Source: Nakamurella aerolata (lineage in GTDB: Bacteria; Actinomycetota; Actinomycetes; Mycobacteriales; Nakamurellaceae). Taken from it: 64,000 bases of DNA. The number at the start of each line of letters is the position of its first letter. Within the stretch, counting starts at the first letter, position 1. The notes under the pieces were generated by a model. That model was not told the origin of the DNA. It ran no database searches and saw only the letters and a program-made list of their open reading frames with translations. The stretch spans positions 186,001-250,000 of the forward strand of contig NZ_JABEND010000002.1 in NCBI RefSeq assembly GCF_013002705.1, given 5' to 3'. A program made the translations under genes and the position numbers. Positions 60,901 through 64,000 of this stretch are shown here, in pieces.

Positions 60901-63015
60901 GAGCTGGACGTGCCCGCGGTACTTAACGGATTGCGGGCCACCCGCAGGGTGATCGACGTCAGGGTCGGCGGCCGCGAGGTGCTGGCCGACCCGGCCGACG
61001 CCCCGCTGCTGCGCGACGGGTTGGGGGTGGCGCTGCCGCAGGGCATCGCGGCGTCGCTGTTGGACACAACGGTGGACGAGCCGATCGACCGGTTGATCGG
61101 TCGCTACGCCCGCACCCGCGGGCCGTTCGTGGCGGCCGCCCCTGCTGCCCGGTTCGGCATCGGGGTGGCGGTGGCGCTGGATGCGTTGCGGCGCTTGCAA
61201 TCAGCCGGACGCATTGCCGAGGGCGACTTGCGCCCGGCCGGCAGCGCCCCGGTCGACCCGTTGGACGCGGCCGCCGCCGAACACGCCACCGGGGCCGGCG
61301 GTAGCCGGGAGTTCGTCGATGCCGAGGTGCTGCGGCTGCTGCGCCGGCGCTCGCTGGCGAGCCTGCGGTCGGAGGTGGAACCGGCCACCTCGTCCGCGTT
61401 CGCCGCGTTCCTGCCGGCCTGGAACGGCATCGGCGCCGGCCGCGGCCAGCAACCGCTGCGCGGCGTCGACGGGGTGCTGCGCGCGGTGGAACAGCTTGCC
61501 GGAGCCAGAGTTCCGGCCTCGGCGCTGGAGTCGCTGATTCTGCCGGCCAGGGTCCCTGGCTATTCACCGGCCATGCTCGACGAGCTGATGACCAGTGGAG
61601 AAGTGGTGTGGGCCGGGCACGGGGCACTGGGTACCGACGACGGCTGGGTCAGCCTGCACCCCGCCGACACCGCGTCGCTCACTCTGCCCGAACCGCCGGC
61701 CGACCTTCCCGACAGCGTGCAGACACCCCTGCATCAGGCGCTGCTGCGAGTGCTCGGCAACGGCGGTGGCTACTTCTTCCGGGAACTGGCAGATGCGGTG
61801 GCCCGCAACGGTTTCCCCGGTGCCGACCCGGCCGGGAACAACTCGGTGGCCGGTGTCGGCAGCGGGGCCGGGGCTGGCGCCGGGGCAGCGCGCGGTACGG
61901 GGCCGGTTACCGACACGGTGGCCGGTGCCGGTGGTTCGGTGGTCGGCGACGAGGCACTCGGCTCGGCGCTGTGGGACCTGGTGTTCGCCGGGCTGGTGAG
62001 CGGCGACACCATCGCACCGCTCCGGGCCAGGCTGGCCGGCGGTCGCACCGCGCACCGCCCCGGTGGACGCAGCCGTGGGCAGCAGCGACTCCGGTTGCCC
62101 AGCCGCGGCCGGCTGGCCGCCGTCCCACGAGCACCGCGGCTGCCGCCGCACCTGGCCGGACGCTGGTCGCTGCTGCCGCCGGTGGAGACCGACCCGACGG
62201 TGCGCGCGCACGCCAACGCCGAATTGCTGCTGGAGCGGCACGGCGTGGTGACCAGGGGTGCCGCGGTGGCGGAGGAAACCCCGGGCGGTTTCGGCGCCCT
62301 CTACCGGGTGCTGTCGGCGTTCGAAGAATCCGGCAGAGTGCGGCGCGGCTACTTCGTCGAAGGGTTGGGCGCGGCGCAGTTCGCCACCGCCGGTGCCGTC
62401 GATCGGCTGCGCGCCGGCCCGGTCGACGACTCCACCGGCCGGCGCGGCCAGACCGATGCGCCGGTCGTGGTGCTGGCCGCCGCCGACCCGGCCAATCCCT
62501 ACGGTGCCGCCTTGCCGTGGCCGGAACGCACCGGCGCATCGGCTCCGGCGTCAGCGCAGGGCGACCCGGCGAGCGCGCCGGCGGGCGCCGAGACTGCGAG
62601 TGCTGTGGGTACTGGGGGTGCCGGCACCGCCGGCGCCGCAGCGGTGGGCACCGGGCAAGCAAGTGCTGGGGCAACCGGCGCCGGCACATCGGCCGATGCC
62701 GCGCCGGACAGCCACCGACCGGCCCGTCGCGCCGGCGCACTGGTGGTGCTGCGCCAGGGCCGGCTGCTGCTGTATGCCGAGCGCGGTGGTCGCTCGCTGC
62801 TCAGCTTCACCGACGATCAGGACGAATTGGACGCCGCGGCGACAGCGTTGGCTTCGGCTGTGCTGTCCGGACATGTCGCAACGATGACTATCACCCGAGT
62901 GGATGGCGTCGATGCCGTCGGTCCGCAATCTCGCGGGGCCGTACTGGACGCGCTGCAACGCAACGGGTTTACTGTCACCCCACGTGGACTACGGCTCCGA
63001 ACGGGGGTGCGGTGA
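57961..63015 (+). CDS. lhr: Lhr-type large DNA helicase
   Basis: A 1684-residue superfamily-2 helicase. Motif I APTGSGKT (about 56-63), DEVH box VDEVHSIAGSKRGAHL (about 180), motif III LSATVRP, motif IV TIVFANSRR, motif V LELGIDMG and motif VI QRIGRAGHQ; then winged-helix, beta-barrel and the long Lhr C-terminal domain. Low-complexity Gly/Ala inserts (about 1290-1320 and 1520-1565) interrupt the C-terminal part. Mycobacterial Lhr is a 3'-5' ssDNA translocase induced by DNA damage. GTG 57961 is the chosen start; nei follows directly after the stop. Confidence 0.93.
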   Translation: MSKRANRTSAGSADPLARFSPLVRQWFGQAFAEPTAAQAGAWDAIGKGEHTLVVAPTGSGKTLAAFLSAIDRIVTRPEPPSDPHHRCGVIYLSPIKALAVDVERNLRSPLAGLAGLARAQGGSVPDVTVAVRSGDTPAADRRDFARNGADILITTPESLFLLLTSQAREMFAGVHTVIVDEVHSIAGSKRGAHLAVSLDRLDALLERPAQRIGLSATVRPVEEAARFLAGGRPVTTVAPPARKVINLDVTVPVEDMTALGQVSATDPDLSGAAAGDPRRSSIWPHVEEQVVDLITAHRSTIVFANSRRLAERLTARINEIHAERTGEFDPQAARDAKPPAQLMAQSDRSHGTAAVLAKAHHGSVSHQQRAVIEDELKQGVLPAVVATSSLELGIDMGAVDLVIQVEAPPSVAGGLQRIGRAGHQVGAPSHGVLFPKFRGDLLASAVVAERMLGGEIEQLRIPSLPLDVLAQQIVAIIAMDSLTVPELQALLRRSAPYATLGRGALDAVLDMLSGRYPSEEFGELRPRLVWDRATDRLTARRNAQTLAVTSGGTIPDRGLFGVFLATEGQGSGGAGRRVGELDEEMVYESRVGDVFALGSSSWRIVEITHDRVLVLPASGLPGRLPFWKGDTLGRPAELGTAHGAFVRELATASQTQAQQRLSGIGLDGNASANLLEYLSAQTEATGVLPDEKTIVLERFRDELGDWRVVLHSPYGAAVHAPWALVLAARLRERFGVDVSAMHADDGIVLRLPDLGGDDDADPLAELPELITLDPGTVTAEVTEQIGGSAVFAARFRECAARALLLPRRQIGARQPLWQQRLRATALLEVASRYPSFPIVAEAVRECLQDVFDVPALVAVQRGLADRSVRLVPVQTPAPSPFASSLLFGYVAQFIYDGDSPLAERRAAALTLDPDLLAELLGGADAPVLSDLLDADTVTETERGLQRLTPERKARSDDDIADLLRILGPLTAAEIAERSVDELDVPAVLNGLRATRRVIDVRVGGREVLADPADAPLLRDGLGVALPQGIAASLLDTTVDEPIDRLIGRYARTRGPFVAAAPAARFGIGVAVALDALRRLQSAGRIAEGDLRPAGSAPVDPLDAAAAEHATGAGGSREFVDAEVLRLLRRRSLASLRSEVEPATSSAFAAFLPAWNGIGAGRGQQPLRGVDGVLRAVEQLAGARVPASALESLILPARVPGYSPAMLDELMTSGEVVWAGHGALGTDDGWVSLHPADTASLTLPEPPADLPDSVQTPLHQALLRVLGNGGGYFFRELADAVARNGFPGADPAGNNSVAGVGSGAGAGAGAARGTGPVTDTVAGAGGSVVGDEALGSALWDLVFAGLVSGDTIAPLRARLAGGRTAHRPGGRSRGQQRLRLPSRGRLAAVPRAPRLPPHLAGRWSLLPPVETDPTVRAHANAELLLERHGVVTRGAAVAEETPGGFGALYRVLSAFEESGRVRRGYFVEGLGAAQFATAGAVDRLRAGPVDDSTGRRGQTDAPVVVLAAADPANPYGAALPWPERTGASAPASAQGDPASAPAGAETASAVGTGGAGTAGAAAVGTGQASAGATGAGTSADAAPDSHRPARRAGALVVLRQGRLLLYAERGGRSLLSFTDDQDELDAAATALASAVLSGHVATMTITRVDGVDAVGPQSRGAVLDALQRNGFTVTPRGLRLRTGVR

Positions 63016-63990
63016 ATGCCGGAAGGCGACACCGTCTTGCGGACGGCGCGCACCCTGCACCGGGCGTTGAGCGGAAAGCCCTTGACGCGCACCGAGTTTC
63101 GCTGGGGCGCGCTCGGCGAGATCGACCTGGCCGGACGGCAGGTGATCGAGACGGTTGCCTACGGCAAGCATCTGCTCACCAGGATCGCCGGCGGACGCGG
63201 TAGCGCCGGCCCGCACCGTTCGGCCGCCGAGGTCCCGCTCACCCTGCACACCCACCTGCGGATGGACGGCAGCTGGCGGTTGCACCGCACCGGCAGCCGC
63301 GACTGGCCGCGTACCGACGACCCGCAGATCCGGGCCGTGGTGGCCGGCAGCGACTGGACCTGCGTCGGAATCCTGCTCGGCATGATCGACCTGGTGCCCA
63401 CCGAACGCGAGTCCGAACTGGTCGGCGCCCTCGGGCCGGACATCATGGCCGAGCAGTGGCCGGACACCGGGCGGAGCGAAGCGCTCAGGCGGTGGTCAAC
63501 CGCGGCCGACCGACCGCTCGGCGAGGTGCTGCTCGACCAGCGCGTCGTCGCCGGTATCGGCACCTTCTACATGGCCGAAGCGCTGTTCGCCCGGCGGCTC
63601 TCGCCGTGGAGGCCGGCGTCGGAGCTGGATGCGGATGCGGCGGGCGAGTTGCTCGATACCGCTCGCCGGTTGTTGCTGGCCGGCGCCGAACAACCCGTCC
63701 CGAACACCACCGGCGACACCCGCCGCAAAGAAACCTCCTACGTGCACGCGCGGTCCGGCCGGCCCTGCCGGCGCTGCGGCGGCGGAGTACGAGTGGCCGG
63801 CGTCGGTACCGCGCCGCACGAACGCCCGGCGTTCTACTGCCCGAACTGTCAGCCCGGGCCGGCACCCACCGACAACGGTCGCCCGCAGGCCCCGCTGGGC
63901 GCGGCGCCGACCCGGCCGGGGTCACTGCGCAACGTCGGTCTTGGGCCACCCCGCTGGCGAGCGGAACCGGGTCGCGGATACCGCCGATGA
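63016..63990 (+). CDS. nei: Fpg/Nei-family DNA glycosylase (endonuclease VIII-like)
   Basis: A 324-residue base-excision glycosylase/AP lyase. The N-terminal M-PEGDT gives catalytic Pro2 and Glu3; a helix-two-turn-helix segment DQRVVAGIGTFYMAEALF follows, and the zinc finger C-terminus reads CRRCGGG ... CPNCQ. It removes oxidised pyrimidines. Gene order lhr-nei, with the ATG directly after the lhr TGA, is the same as in mycobacteria. The last 40 residues after the zinc finger are an Arg/Pro-rich extension. The gene ends 10 bases before the window edge. Confidence 0.93.
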   Translation: MPEGDTVLRTARTLHRALSGKPLTRTEFRWGALGEIDLAGRQVIETVAYGKHLLTRIAGGRGSAGPHRSAAEVPLTLHTHLRMDGSWRLHRTGSRDWPRTDDPQIRAVVAGSDWTCVGILLGMIDLVPTERESELVGALGPDIMAEQWPDTGRSEALRRWSTAADRPLGEVLLDQRVVAGIGTFYMAEALFARRLSPWRPASELDADAAGELLDTARRLLLAGAEQPVPNTTGDTRRKETSYVHARSGRPCRRCGGGVRVAGVGTAPHERPAFYCPNCQPGPAPTDNGRPQAPLGAAPTRPGSLRNVGLGPPRWRAEPGRGYRR

Positions 63991-64000
63991 GACGCGCTGG

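Overview
The window is high-GC DNA with actinobacterial character. Supporting features are a holB-PSP1 pair, lhr next to a nei-type glycosylase, LGFP-repeat cell-wall proteins, L,D-transpeptidases, a DUF222/13E12-type HNH gene and an integrated pSAM2-like element. Several genes look leaderless, with a TANNNT box 6-9 bases before the ATG. I cannot name a genus; LGFP and YkuD proteins suggest an L,D-crosslinked wall but do not prove mycolic acids.

Layout. 1-4.5 kb is chromosomal core: the end of holB, a Tat-exported PHP phosphoesterase, a PSP1/RicT protein and a lipoprotein L,D-transpeptidase. A tRNA-Thr(CGT) at 4654-4729 is the attachment site of an 11.3 kb actinomycete integrative and conjugative element (AICE, 4683-16029). 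It is bounded by 47-bp direct repeats and by paired 9-bp putative integrase arm sites. Its core (int, xis, RepSA-type initiator, FtsK-type Tra, small regulator) reads leftward. An XRE regulator and a flavoprotein read rightward, with a 21-bp palindrome between the two arms. Cargo sits between the flavoprotein and attR: a DUF5677-like gene, a DUF6414-like gene, a structured RNA region followed by an Abi_2/AbiF-like HEPN protein, a Cys-rich protein and an orphan HicB-like antitoxin. Directly right of attR is a decayed second copy of the same type of element (16.03-17.5 kb). It keeps its left end, the integrase tail, the flavoprotein tail and a different cargo gene.

17.8-26.5 kb: a DUF433/PIN toxin-antitoxin pair, a multicopper oxidase unit, a PadR unit, a HIT protein and a three-gene exported cell-wall operon (two LGFP proteins and an esterase). 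26.5-29.9 kb: a thiamin locus of convergent units, tenA and thiM-thiE-thiD, each behind its own TPP riboswitch. 30.2-31.4 kb: a retron-type reverse transcriptase with no recognised partner. 31.5-34.4 kb: a glutathionyl-hydroquinone-reductase-like protein, MarR, NUDIX, and tRNA-Lys, -Phe, -Asp and -Glu. 34.4-42.5 kb: MarR plus an MFS exporter, a second YkuD protein, a large NlpC/P60 protein, an enoyl-CoA-hydratase-family enzyme with an in-frame minisatellite, and a YetF-like protein. 43.4-51.3 kb: an HNH/DUF222 gene, then a TetR-controlled heterodimeric ABC exporter. 51.4-64 kb: a GntR regulator, dTDP-glucose 4,6-dehydratase, a 1472-residue secreted GH20-LamG-GH29-NEW3-F5/8C glycosidase, and an lhr-nei DNA repair pair.

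Most notable: the RNA plus HEPN cassette in the element, the tandem element remnant that exposes a cargo-exchange site, the reverse transcriptase, the double glycosidase, and the thiM riboswitch whose P1 helix abuts the start codon. All family calls are from reading motifs; no database search was run.
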